Positions 46,406 to 55,235 of a stretch of DNA of 64,000 nucleotides are shown piece by piece (the first letter of the stretch is position 1; the number at the start of each line of letters is the position of its first letter). The position numbers and the translations under genes were made by a program. The stretch comes from Anaerolineae bacterium (lineage in GTDB: Bacteria; Chloroflexota; Anaerolineae; Promineifilales; Promineifilaceae), in contig JAMLHW010000004.1 of the NCBI GenBank assembly GCA_023954475.1, forward strand, positions 124,001-188,000, given 5' to 3'. The notes beneath the pieces were generated by a model. That model did no database searches, was not told where the DNA came from, and saw only the letters and a list, made by a program, of their open reading frames with translations.

Positions 46406-47548
46406 ATGGCACGTATCGTCCTTGGTTCGTATATGATTCGCTACCCACTCCGGCGGCATGATGTCCTGGGTTCTACAATATCTGGTAGGTCTCCATCAAT
46501 TAGGACACGAGATTTATTTCGTCGAGAAAAGTGGTTGGCGTAATTCCTGCTTCAATCCCGTCCGCAATGTAATGACCGACGATTGCGGGTATAAGTTAAA
46601 ACAGTTCATGAGTTATTGTCACGTTTCGGACTTGGTGATAGATGGTGTTTTGTAAACGCCACTGACGAGTATGGCTTGTCGCAAAAAGAAATCGAATCGG
46701 TATTTGAATCGGCAGATCTGTTCATCGATATGGGTACTCACGGCTCATGGCTGGATGAGGCTAAAAGCAGTGGCGTGTGCATCATGATCGACGGCGAACC
46801 AGGCTTCACACAGATGAAGATGGCAAAACGACTTGAAAATGGTGAGAAGCTACCCACTTACGATTACTATTATTCGACTGGCCGAAATATCGGCATAGAT
46901 ACAGTAGCGCACCAACCTTGATATGCCGGTGGCGCTGCTGCCCATCTGCCATTGAAATGAACATCTTCAGGTACGCCTGGATCAAGGAATGGGCCGTTCA
47001 CGACAGTAATGAATTGGCAATCATACGAACCGTTGACATACAATGGTATTTGAACATACGGACATAAGGATGTTGAATTTGCCCAATTCATGAGATTGCC
47101 TCGCATGACTGACCATCCTTTAGAAGTGGCGGTGTCTGGCAAACACACACCAATAAGCCAGCTACACGAAAATGGCTGGCGTGTGAGTGATGGGCATGAC
47201 GTCACTTTGTCCTTCGACTCCTTTTTAGCCTACATATGCAATTCAACTGGTGAGTTTAGCGTCTGCAAGAGCGGTTATGTGCGCCACAATACGGGTTGGT
47301 TTAGTGATCGGAGTGCTGCCTACCTAGCCAGTGGTCGTCCGGTTATTTTGCAGGATACCGGTTTCAGCCAGCACTTACCTTGTGGCCAGGGTTTATTCGC
47401 GGTACGAACAAGCTATGATGCAGTCGGTGCAATAGAGGAGATTTGTGGGAACTATCAATTGCATTCAAAACGAGCACGTGAGCTTGCTGCAGAATACCTT
47501 GACGTGTCCATAATTTTACCAAAGTTCCTTTCTGAAGTAGGCGTGTAA
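46406..47548 (+). pseudogene. Decayed CgeB-like glycosyltransferase, third copy
   Basis: ATG 46406 gives MARIVLGSYMIRYPL, then a shift near 46451 leads to MMSWVLQYLVGLHQLGHEIYF in another frame. RFGLGDRWCFVNATDEYG lies in the next frame from about 46620 and stops at 46921. The C-terminal third (HNTGWFSDRSAAYLASGRP, then DTGFSQHLPCGQGLFAV) runs from about 47090 to 47548. At least three frame changes and a damaged stretch around 46920-47090 separate the parts. The order of motifs matches the intact gene at 42733. Confidence 0.72.
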
Positions 47549-47570
47549 ACATCATTCAATAAATTGCTAT

Positions 47571-47771
47571 TTAGTGTGTAGTTCAACAGGCGAATTTGGT
47601 ATAGCACTAAAGACCATATTTAACCGGGCTTTCCAGGTTAAATCATAATGTTAACTTTATCGAAGACAACTTCCAATGTCAGGTTGCACGAGAGCTGGCA
47701 ATAACCGAATTTAATTCAACAAAAGTTCTTTCAGAACTTCTCGATAGAACCATGAGTCAAACTTCATTATG
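47571..47771 (+). pseudogene. Remnant of a fourth CgeB-like glycosyltransferase
   Basis: Two short pieces of the family C-terminus remain. CSSTGEFG near 47576 matches CNSTGEFS of the third copy. VARELAITEFNSTKVLSELLDRT, about 47681-47749, matches the closing helix of the intact gene (EIAHEYFDSQRVLSKMMDEIG). Everything between is lost. The next kinase gene starts inside the final codons of this remnant. Confidence 0.55.
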
Positions 47772-48794
47772 AGCACGCCCTATGTCGTCAATTCGGCCGA
47801 ATTGACATCCACACTACAACAAGCGCTGAATCAATTCTACGAGCAACCACGAGCCATCACTACGCTCGCGCGCAAATCCTCTGCCTATCGGATGAGTTTT
47901 CTGATCGAAGAGTTGACGGTAGCGCTGGATGACGGCACTGAACTTGACCTCATCTTCAAGGATTTGAGCTGGCAATCATTGACTGAGAAGGCCAAGCACG
48001 AAAAGCCGCTGTTTCTCTATAACCCTGAACGTGAAATTCAAACCTACCGACACATTCTCGCTGATCACAAACTTGGTCAAGCAGTTTGCTACGGTGCGAT
48101 TGCCGATGCGGAGCAGGATCGCTATTGGTTGTTTTTGGAGAATCTGGCCGGGCTTGAACTTTATCAAGTGGGAGAGTTCGACAGGTGGGAAAAGAGTGCT
48201 GCATGGCTGGCTCAGATACACACAGCCTTCAGGACAGATGTTGATCAATTCGCTACGGTAGTCCCATTGGTGCACTATGACGCGGACTACTTTCGCCGCT
48301 GGCTGGTGCGGGCGCAAGCGTTTGTTGAAGCAGCACCAGATGCTTCGGCCGAAGCACGTGAACAACTGAGTTGGCTATCCGAGCGCTACGAAAAAGTAGT
48401 TGAGGTCCTGGTTTCACTACCTGTCACACTGATCCATGGCGAATTCTACGCATCAAATATATTAGTTGAACAATCAGGTGCTGATCTGCGCGTAAGTCCG
48501 GTCGATTGGGAAATGACCGGGATCGGCCCTGGCCTGTTGGACTTGGCGGCCCTGACCGTCGGCAACTGGACCGAAGAGCAACAAGCCGCAATGGCAAAAG
48601 CTTACTTTGATGCGTTGCCTGCGGACAAGCATCAATTCGAGACTTTTGAATCCCTGTTGGAGACGCTAGCCTACTGCCATTTGTATACGGCAATCATGTG
48701 GCTCGGCTGGACACCAGAATGGGCACCACCGGCCCAAATAGGCTCAAACTGGTTGGGAGAAGCTGTACGTCTGGCAGAGAAGCTGAGGCTTTGA
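47769..48794 (+). CDS. APH-like kinase E (HGE-type)
   Basis: A 341-residue APH-fold protein of the same subgroup as kinase D: HGEFYASNILV (His223, Glu225) and VDWEMTGIGPGLLDLAAL (Asp246). The N-lobe has LDLIFKDLSWQ. It is the last gene of the accessory island and begins with the dispersed palindrome in its 9th-11th codons (Ser-Ala-Glu). Cytoplasmic; substrate unknown, presumably the same small molecule or sugar as the other kinases of the cluster. Confidence 0.78.
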   Translation: MSTPYVVNSAELTSTLQQALNQFYEQPRAITTLARKSSAYRMSFLIEELTVALDDGTELDLIFKDLSWQSLTEKAKHEKPLFLYNPEREIQTYRHILADHKLGQAVCYGAIADAEQDRYWLFLENLAGLELYQVGEFDRWEKSAAWLAQIHTAFRTDVDQFATVVPLVHYDADYFRRWLVRAQAFVEAAPDASAEAREQLSWLSERYEKVVEVLVSLPVTLIHGEFYASNILVEQSGADLRVSPVDWEMTGIGPGLLDLAALTVGNWTEEQQAAMAKAYFDALPADKHQFETFESLLETLAYCHLYTAIMWLGWTPEWAPPAQIGSNWLGEAVRLAEKLRL

Positions 48795-48864
48795 AAAAAC
48801 ACCAACTGCGGATACCGTGAAGAAAATCTTATAAGTGTGCCATCCCGAAATACCGCGCACCACA

Positions 48865-48885
48865 TTCAGATTGCGCATGTGCGCT
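48865..48885. repeat. Right copy of island-flanking 21-bp repeat
   Basis: It matches 33106-33126 at 19 of 21 positions in direct orientation and shares the 12-base core CGCATGTGCGCT. The two copies lie 180 bases left and 71 bases right of the island genes. Either attachment-type ends or a shared regulatory motif would explain it. Confidence 0.45.
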
Positions 48886-48961
48886 GAATGAGATACGTCC
48901 CAATTTAGGCTTGATGGGCGGCTGAACAAGCCTCACAGTAGATCAGATGACGCTTTTTCAA

Positions 48962-48967
48962 TATACT
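48962..48967 (+). promoter_or_regulatory. TATACT -10 placed for a leaderless lipoprotein transcript
   Basis: The hexamer ends 7 bases before the ATG of the solute-binding protein, which has no Shine-Dalgarno sequence. No good -35 is visible. Confidence 0.45.
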
Positions 48968-48974
48968 TCGGCCC

Positions 48975-50291
48975 ATGCGAATCCTCAATCACGCTTTGCT
49001 GTTGTTTATCTTTGCCGCGATCATGCTGACAGCATGCGGCTCCAATTCGGCCGAAACGGAAAACAACACGACTCCTACGCCGGTTGCAACGACGACCCCG
49101 CTGGTGACTGAAATAGTCAGACCATCGACCATACCGGAACAAACCATTCCCGTCGCTACGATTGACGACGGTATGTCATTGCGCATCTGGACCAGTTCGG
49201 AGTTTCAGGCACTATACAACAGCAGCATGTTGACAAACGCCGTAATTTCGACATTCAGTGAAACACATCCCGATGTCACCCTTGAAGAAGGCACCAAATC
49301 GGCCGAAGGCAATGGTGGGATTCTCAACTACTTGCTCTATGGACGCGACGTAGCACCTTCTACGCTGCCCGATGTCGTTTTGTTGCCATCTAAAACATTG
49401 CGCCATGCTGTTGACGACGGTGTTATCGTCATGCCCGATCCGCCTCCGACCACGACTGTCCAGGCCGATTTGTACCCGGTAGCCGGCGCACTCTTCACGA
49501 GCGAAGACAGGCCAATTGGGTATCCCGTTGCCCTGTCACCTGTGCCGCTGGTTGTCTACCGCAACGATGTGTTCACACAAACCCTGCCATCCACGTGGAA
49601 CGACTTGATCGCGTCAGACACGCTACAATTGGGCATCGATATTCCGTCGCGGGGCGCGCGGCTGTTACTGGGCCTCTATCTGAGTCAGCGCGATTTACCG
49701 GTGGATGAAACCGGCAAATTGGTCTGGGATCGCGAAACGCTTGAACGTGTATTGTCGATCTTGCAAACGGCGCGTGACAAAGACATTTTTCCCGATGCGA
49801 CCTTGTCAACCAATTCGGCCGAAGCCGTATGGCAACTACTGGAAAGCGGACAAGTCAATGCGCTCATCACGACGAGCGATGCACTATTTCAACATGTCGA
49901 CCAACTCGCTGATGTGCGGGTCGGCCCACTTCCCGGCGTCGATGGCCCGTTGCGACCCCGTCTTACCGGTTGGGGATGGACTATCAGCACTCTCCAACCG
50001 CAGCAAATTGATTTATCGGCCGATTTCATCACAGTTGCAACTGCCCCAGAGGTTATCGGCAGTTGGAGCGCCACCACATTTGCCCTGCCTGCCTACAAAA
50101 CAGCTTTCCAGAAGTGGCCGCTAGTTGGTGACCCCGTTCACACGCTGATCGACAACGAACTCGCACGCGCCAGACCATTTCCCGACCATGTCGACGCCGC
50201 CACGCTCAGCCTACTACAAGAAGCCGTCTCTCGCGTGCTAATCGTCGGTGAGTCGCCGGCAGTCGCCGCGGATCGCATTTTCAATCGCTAA
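48975..50291 (+). CDS. Extracellular solute-binding lipoprotein (sugar ABC type)
   Basis: A 438-residue lipoprotein. The signal peptide ends in a lipobox LTACGS, with the Cys at about residue 16, followed by a Thr/Pro-rich spacer and a family-1 solute-binding fold (MSLRIWTSSEFQALYNS, VISTFSETHPDVTLEEG, TWNDLIASDTLQLGIDIPS, GWGWTISTLQ). It would capture a sugar or oligosaccharide outside the membrane. No permease or ATPase genes adjoin it, so it is an orphan receptor or its partners are elsewhere. The pgm gene follows after 38 bases. Confidence 0.85.
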   Translation: MRILNHALLLFIFAAIMLTACGSNSAETENNTTPTPVATTTPLVTEIVRPSTIPEQTIPVATIDDGMSLRIWTSSEFQALYNSSMLTNAVISTFSETHPDVTLEEGTKSAEGNGGILNYLLYGRDVAPSTLPDVVLLPSKTLRHAVDDGVIVMPDPPPTTTVQADLYPVAGALFTSEDRPIGYPVALSPVPLVVYRNDVFTQTLPSTWNDLIASDTLQLGIDIPSRGARLLLGLYLSQRDLPVDETGKLVWDRETLERVLSILQTARDKDIFPDATLSTNSAEAVWQLLESGQVNALITTSDALFQHVDQLADVRVGPLPGVDGPLRPRLTGWGWTISTLQPQQIDLSADFITVATAPEVIGSWSATTFALPAYKTAFQKWPLVGDPVHTLIDNELARARPFPDHVDAATLSLLQEAVSRVLIVGESPAVAADRIFNR

Positions 50292-50329
50292 CTACCAGTT
50301 CAATCACCCAACAACACAGGTTATTTACA

Positions 50330-51757
50330 ATGAGCATCAAATTCGGTACCGACGGCTGGCGTGCCGTCATCAGTGAAACATTCACTTTCGGCAATCTGCG
50401 CCTCGTCTCTCAGGCTATCGCCGACTTCATTCTCAGCGAAAACGACACAGATCCGTCAGCCGTGGTCGGCTTTGACACCCGATTTCTCTCCGACCGCTAC
50501 GCCGCCGAAGTCGCGCGGGTCATGGCGGCCAACGGCATCAAGACATGGTTAGCCCGCGCCGATACACCGACGCCTGCCGTCAGCCATGCCATCGTCGACA
50601 AACAAGCCACAGCCGGGGTCATGATTACAGCCAGCCACAATGCGCCGCGCTATAACGGCCTCAAACTCAAAGCCAACTTTGGCGGCAGCGCCTCACCCGC
50701 GCAAAACAAGCTGGTCGAGCGCAATCTCGAACGCAATCTGCTCAATGCACATGGCCCCAATTTGATGGATTACGATCTCGCGCTGAAGCGCGACCTGATC
50801 ATCAAATTCGACCCGGCGTGGGCGTATTACGCGCACCTCAGCACACTGATCGATCTCGACGTGATTTCGAGCGGGGAACTGCGCATTGTTGCCGACGGCA
50901 TGTTCGGTTCCGGACGTGGCGTCATCGGCGAGATGCTCACGCGCAGCCGCACGCACGTTCATAACATCCGCCACGAAATGAACCCCGGTTTTGGCGGCAT
51001 CCACCCGGAGCCTATCGAGCGCAATCTCGGCCTGCTCATCTCAACTATTCAAGCGGGCCATTTCGATGTCGGGTTGGCGACAGATGGAGACGCCGACCGG
51101 ATCGGCGCGGTTGATGCCAAAGGTAACTTTGTCGATCCGCACCGCATTTTTGCGCTCGTACTGCATTATCTGCTGGACAAGCGTCAATTGCGGGGCAGCG
51201 CGGTGCGAACAGTGTCAACTACGCGCATGATCGATCGGATTTCGGCCGAATTTGGTCAAGAAACTATCGAAACACCGGTCGGCTTCAACCACATCGCTGA
51301 CCTGATGATCAAAAATGGCGTCGTAATGGGCGGCGAAGAGTCCGGCGGCATGAGCATTAAAGGCCACATCCCCGAAGGCGACGGCATTTTGATGGGGTTG
51401 CTGCTGCTGGAGGTCATGTCAGCGGCACAGAAACCGCTGCACACACTGGTCGACGATCTGCTGGCGACTTACGGCCCGGCGTGTTACAGGCGCACGGATA
51501 TGCGTTTACGTCATCCGGTTGACAAACTTGAATTGACAGAACGGCTGGTGAACGACGCGCCGGACAGCATCGCCGGTGTGGCGGTTGAGCGCGTTGAAAC
51601 CGTGGACGGTATCAAATATTATCTCGATGACGGCAGTTGGCTCCTGATTCGGCCGTCAGGGACAGAGCCGGTACTACGAGTTTATGCCGAAGCGCCGGAT
51701 GACGATCGTGTCCAGGCATTGTTGGGGTTTGGCGAGTCGGTAGCGCAGGCGGTATAA
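50330..51757 (+). CDS. Phosphoglucomutase/phosphomannomutase
   Basis: A 475-residue alpha-D-phosphohexomutase. It has the phosphoserine loop ITASHNAPRYNG (Ser102), metal-binding DGDADRIGAVD, sugar-specificity loop GGEESGGMSIKGHIPEGDG, and phosphate-binding RPSGTEPVLRVY. It interconverts glucose or mannose 1- and 6-phosphate and feeds nucleotide-sugar synthesis. The GGEESGG loop is glucose-like, but substrate preference is not fixed by this. A strong terminator follows. Confidence 0.93.
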   Translation: MSIKFGTDGWRAVISETFTFGNLRLVSQAIADFILSENDTDPSAVVGFDTRFLSDRYAAEVARVMAANGIKTWLARADTPTPAVSHAIVDKQATAGVMITASHNAPRYNGLKLKANFGGSASPAQNKLVERNLERNLLNAHGPNLMDYDLALKRDLIIKFDPAWAYYAHLSTLIDLDVISSGELRIVADGMFGSGRGVIGEMLTRSRTHVHNIRHEMNPGFGGIHPEPIERNLGLLISTIQAGHFDVGLATDGDADRIGAVDAKGNFVDPHRIFALVLHYLLDKRQLRGSAVRTVSTTRMIDRISAEFGQETIETPVGFNHIADLMIKNGVVMGGEESGGMSIKGHIPEGDGILMGLLLLEVMSAAQKPLHTLVDDLLATYGPACYRRTDMRLRHPVDKLELTERLVNDAPDSIAGVAVERVETVDGIKYYLDDGSWLLIRPSGTEPVLRVYAEAPDDDRVQALLGFGESVAQAV

Positions 51758-51765
51758 CAGAACTC

Positions 51766-51798
51766 AAAAACCGAGTTTCTGGCAGAAACTCGGTTTTT
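51766..51798. terminator. Bidirectional terminator between pgm and M20 peptidase
   Basis: Two 16-base arms (AAAAACCGAGTTTCTG / CAGAAACTCGGTTTTT) flank a single G. In each direction the stem ends in T residues, so it can stop transcription of both convergent genes. Confidence 0.75.
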
Positions 51799-51828
51799 TG
51801 ATCATCGAGTCTGTCCGGCAATTTCCCG

Positions 51829-53196
51829 TTATACATCGGCAAATCGGCCGATAATCCGTGCTGTGTGTCGTGTACCCCGTATGAATCCGTCGAGGCTGAT
51901 GTTCTCATTGGGTGCGTGAGCCCGGTTGCCCGGCTCGCCCAAACCGGCAGTGACCACCGGCACATGGAGCAGTTCGACAAACGCCGCCATGGGGCCGCTG
52001 CCGCCGACCATCGGCTGCACCACCGGCGCGATGCCGTAGACATCATGCGCGGCTTCGTTCGCCAGCACGACAAACGGATCGCCCGGATCAATTTTCGCTG
52101 CCGGATAGCCGCCAATCGGCCGAATCATCACGTCATCAAATCCCTGTGCATCGAGATGGGCGCGCAACTTGCGCAACAAATCAGCCGGTTTTTGGTTCGG
52201 CACCAGGCGAAAATCGATTTTTGCTGCGGCTGCGGCAGGAATAATCGTTTTGGCTCCTTCGCCCTGATAACCGGAATCAAGCCCACAAATCGTTATCGCC
52301 GGTTCAAAAACGGCTGCACGACGCATGTCGACGCCACCTTGATACCCTTTGAGGAAATGGCGCAATCCGTACATCTCCTGCCATTCCGCCGCTTCATCGG
52401 GCAGCGCGGCCAATAGGCGCATATCGACTTCAGTAGGCTTGACGACATCGTCATACCAACCGGGAATGGTGATGCGTTCTTCAGCGTCTTTAAGCGATTG
52501 CAGCGCCCACACCAGGCGCCAGGATGCATTGGGAAAAATCGTACCACCCAAGCCGGAGTGAATATCGCGGCTGGCGGTGCTTACGGACAATTCGACATAA
52601 CAGATGCCACGCAGACCTAACGATTGCACCGGTGCGCCGTCGTGATTGATGCCGCCAAACTCCCAGATACACGCATCGGCCGCTAACAGGTCGCGATGGT
52701 CATCCACCCATTCGTAAATCGACGGACTGCCAATCTCTTCCTCACCTTCAATGACAAATTTGATGTTGCAGGGCAACTCGCCGTCCTCATCCCGGAGCGC
52801 ATCGAGCGCTGCCAGACGCGCAATGATATGCCCCTTGTCATCGGCCACGCCACGCGCATAGAGGTGATCACCGCGTTTGGTCAATTCCCACGGTGGAGAA
52901 TCCCACAGGTCGAGCGGCTCCGGCGGCTGCACGTCATAATGCAGATAGAGCAACATCGTCTTGTCACGACGCCCCTGCGCCTCACCGAAGACGATCGGCT
53001 TGCCTGCGGTGGGCATGATACGCGTATCGAAACCACGCGCACGCAGCATCACAGACACAAGATCCGCGCATTCTTCGATGCCGTAATCTTGTGCCGAGAC
53101 GCTCGGCTGGCGACACAACACGGCCAGCTCGTGTAAATTGGTACGCAAATTGTCTTTGATGTGGGCATCGACACGCCCGTATCGTCCATTTTCCAT
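51829..53196 (-). CDS. M20 family dipeptidase
   Basis: A 455-residue zinc-dependent aminoacyl peptidase of the CNDP/PepV type. Metal and catalytic residues are in LYLHYDVQPPEP, RGVADDKGHI, EGEEEIGSPS and AHAPNENIS, and the lid domain lies between. It is cytoplasmic and cleaves dipeptides or removes N-terminal residues. ATG 53196 is chosen because family similarity starts there (MENGRYGRVDAHI); the frame upstream contains a hairpin. It is convergent with pgm. Confidence 0.92.
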   Translation of the reverse strand: MENGRYGRVDAHIKDNLRTNLHELAVLCRQPSVSAQDYGIEECADLVSVMLRARGFDTRIMPTAGKPIVFGEAQGRRDKTMLLYLHYDVQPPEPLDLWDSPPWELTKRGDHLYARGVADDKGHIIARLAALDALRDEDGELPCNIKFVIEGEEEIGSPSIYEWVDDHRDLLAADACIWEFGGINHDGAPVQSLGLRGICYVELSVSTASRDIHSGLGGTIFPNASWRLVWALQSLKDAEERITIPGWYDDVVKPTEVDMRLLAALPDEAAEWQEMYGLRHFLKGYQGGVDMRRAAVFEPAITICGLDSGYQGEGAKTIIPAAAAAKIDFRLVPNQKPADLLRKLRAHLDAQGFDDVMIRPIGGYPAAKIDPGDPFVVLANEAAHDVYGIAPVVQPMVGGSGPMAAFVELLHVPVVTAGLGEPGNRAHAPNENISLDGFIRGTRHTARIIGRFADV

Positions 53197-53582
53197 CGTC
53201 GCTTCCTGATGTGCTTGTTTCACCGACAAAACATCGGTAAACAAACACCCCGCAGCATGGCTACGGGGTCTGGTAATCTGTAGATTGGCCGGGCGCAAAA
53301 TGACCCCGACCGACAGCATGATTTTAGCACTGATGGCGTGTTTCAGCGAAATTGGATCGGCATTGTGGAGCGGCAATTTCAGTAGAGCAACCCAGAAGGG
53401 AATGCTACAAGCAAATTGGTTCGTGTTATTTCTGTATATGCGATGTTTAATAATACCAATTTGCTTGTTTTCGGCCGAAGCGCCTTCTAAAATGAATGGT
53501 GACAACGGATAGTTCAATCGTTTATGAAACGACTGAACTTTGAGAAATTCCAAACTCTTGAACACACAAGTGTGGAGGCAAA
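53197..53582. other. Divergent intergenic region with hairpin upstream of the M20 gene
   Basis: No gene is supported. A 10-base stem with one mismatch (ACCCCGCAGC / GCTACGGGGT) lies at 53247-53269, followed on the minus strand by TGTTTGTTT. Placed 51 bases before the M20 start, it could be an attenuator in its leader. GGAGG at 53574-53578 is the ribosome-binding site of pdxS. Confidence 0.45.
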
Positions 53583-54488
53583 ATGAGCACGAACGGAAAA
53601 GTCAACAGTGAAGTCGGCAGCCTGAAAGTCAAAATCGGGCTAGCCCAAATGCTAAAAGGCGGCGTCATCATGGACGTCGTTACCCCGGAACAGGCAGTCA
53701 TTGCCGAAACAGCAGGTGCAGTCGCCGTCATGGCCCTGGAACGCGTCCCGGCTGACATTCGTGCAGACGGCGGCGTCGCCCGTATGTCTGATCCCGGCAT
53801 GATCCGCGAGATCATCGCCTCGGTCTCCATCCCTGTCATGGCAAAAGCACGCATCGGCCATTTCGTCGAAGCACAAATCCTGGAAGCTATTGGCGTAGAC
53901 TACATCGACGAGAGCGAAGTACTCACACCGGCCGACGAAGAGCACCACATTTACAAACACAATTTCAAAGTCCCGTTCGTCTGTGGCTGCCGCAATTTAG
54001 GTGAAGCGCTGCGGCGTATCGGCGAAGGCGCAGCGATGATTCGCACCAAAGGTGAAGCAGGAACAGGCGATGTGGTCGAAGCTGTGCGCCATGCCCGCAC
54101 CGTATTTGGCGAAATCCGTCGCCTGCAATTGATGCCGGACGAAGAGTTGATGACATTCGCCAAGCAAATCGGTGCACCGTATGCGCTGGTCAAAGAGACT
54201 AAAGAATTAGGGCGTTTGCCGGTCGTCAACTTCGCTGCCGGCGGTATTGCCACACCCGCCGACGCTGCCCTGATGATGCAGATCGGCGTTGATGGCGTCT
54301 TTGTCGGTTCAGGCATCTTCAAAAGCGGTGATCCCGCCCTGCGTGCCCGCGCCATCGTGCAAGCCACAACGCATTACAACAATCCGGAAATCCTCGCCAA
54401 AATCAGCGAGAATCTGGGTGAGCCAATGGTCGGGATCAGCGCCAAGAGTTTGCCTGACAACGAGCAGTTAGCCGTGCGCGGCTGGTAG
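53583..54488 (+). CDS. pdxS: Pyridoxal 5'-phosphate synthase subunit PdxS
   Basis: A 301-residue TIM barrel that builds pyridoxal 5'-phosphate from ribose 5-phosphate, glyceraldehyde 3-phosphate and ammonia. [41 protein letters not shown] and [19 protein letters not shown] are the typical sites (Asp in IMDVV, both catalytic Lys present). It forms a dodecamer with PdxT, which supplies ammonia. GGAGG 4 bases before the ATG. pdxT follows after a 104-base gap with an inverted repeat. Confidence 0.97.
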   Translation: MSTNGKVNSEVGSLKVKIGLAQMLKGGVIMDVVTPEQAVIAETAGAVAVMALERVPADIRADGGVARMSDPGMIREIIASVSIPVMAKARIGHFVEAQILEAIGVDYIDESEVLTPADEEHHIYKHNFKVPFVCGCRNLGEALRRIGEGAAMIRTKGEAGTGDVVEAVRHARTVFGEIRRLQLMPDEELMTFAKQIGAPYALVKETKELGRLPVVNFAAGGIATPADAALMMQIGVDGVFVGSGIFKSGDPALRARAIVQATTHYNNPEILAKISENLGEPMVGISAKSLPDNEQLAVRGW

Positions 54489-54508
54489 ACGAGACACAAA
54501 AAGTGGAA

Positions 54509-54559
54509 GATTGGGAGATTGAGTCAATGGCGCAAGAACACGCTCAAAATCTCCCAATC
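54509..54559. repeat. Inverted repeat in the pdxS-pdxT gap
   Basis: Arms GATTGGGAGATT (54509-54520) and AATCTCCCAATC (54548-54559) are exact reverse complements around a 27-base loop. It is made of AGATTGGGAG-type filler that is read as coding in the frame upstream of PdxT but is unlikely to be translated. Confidence 0.55.
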
Positions 54560-54592
54560 CCTCAATCTCAAATCTACAACCAGAAATTATCC

Positions 54593-55198
54593 ATGAAAAT
54601 AGGTGTACTGGCGCTGCAAGGCGCATTCATTGAGCATATCAGCATATTGCGACGACTCGGCGCGGAAGCGGTCGAAGTACGACTGCCGCTAGACCTGGTC
54701 GGACTAGACGGCTTGATCATCCCCGGCGGTGAGAGTACGACGATTGGCAAGTTAGCCGTCATGTATGATTTGATGGAACCGCTGCAAACCTTTGCGCAAA
54801 CGAAACCGCTGTGGGGCACATGCGCGGGCATGATCTTTATGGCAAAAGATATTGGAATGGATCAGCCGCTGCTCGGTGTGATGGATATTGCGGTCGAACG
54901 CAATGCATTCGGCCGACAAGTCGACAGCTTCGAAATCGACCTCGACATCCCCGCATTTCACAACAATGGGCAGGCGAAAGGCACCTCCCTCTACCATGCC
55001 ATTTTCATCCGCGCCCCCAAGCTGGTCGCTGTGCGCGGCAACGCCGCAGTCATCGCCACCCTACCCGACGGCACCGCCGTTGCGGCGCGCCAGGGCACCA
55101 TGCTCGTCACCTCATTCCACCCGGAACTGACCGACGACACGCGGTTTCACCAATACTTTCTGGAAATGGTCGCGGAGACAGCCAAAGAAAGAGGATAA
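54593..55198 (+). CDS. pdxT: Pyridoxal 5'-phosphate synthase glutaminase subunit PdxT
   Basis: A 201-residue class I glutamine amidotransferase. It starts MKIGVLALQGAFIEHI at ATG 54593, with IPGGESTTIGKL (glutamine binding), catalytic Cys in LWGTCAGMI and the His-Glu pair in TSFHPELTDD. It releases ammonia from glutamine and channels it to PdxS. The frame is open upstream to 54503, but those codons are the filler inverted repeat, so the later ATG is used. Confidence 0.96.
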   Translation: MKIGVLALQGAFIEHISILRRLGAEAVEVRLPLDLVGLDGLIIPGGESTTIGKLAVMYDLMEPLQTFAQTKPLWGTCAGMIFMAKDIGMDQPLLGVMDIAVERNAFGRQVDSFEIDLDIPAFHNNGQAKGTSLYHAIFIRAPKLVAVRGNAAVIATLPDGTAVAARQGTMLVTSFHPELTDDTRFHQYFLEMVAETAKERG

Positions 55199-55235
55199 GA
55201 ATCGGCCGAATTTCCCGCTGCGCTCTCAGCCCCTA

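Noticed and set aside
37832-48794. Antibiotic-resistance gene cluster because of APH-like kinases
   Set aside because: The APH fold is shared by choline, homoserine and sugar kinases. The genes sit with glycosyltransferases and an exporter rather than a resistance gene context, and no specific aminoglycoside motif is seen.
33106-48885. Integrative element with integrase
   Set aside because: No integrase, relaxase or phage gene lies within or beside the island, so only a possible boundary repeat is reported.
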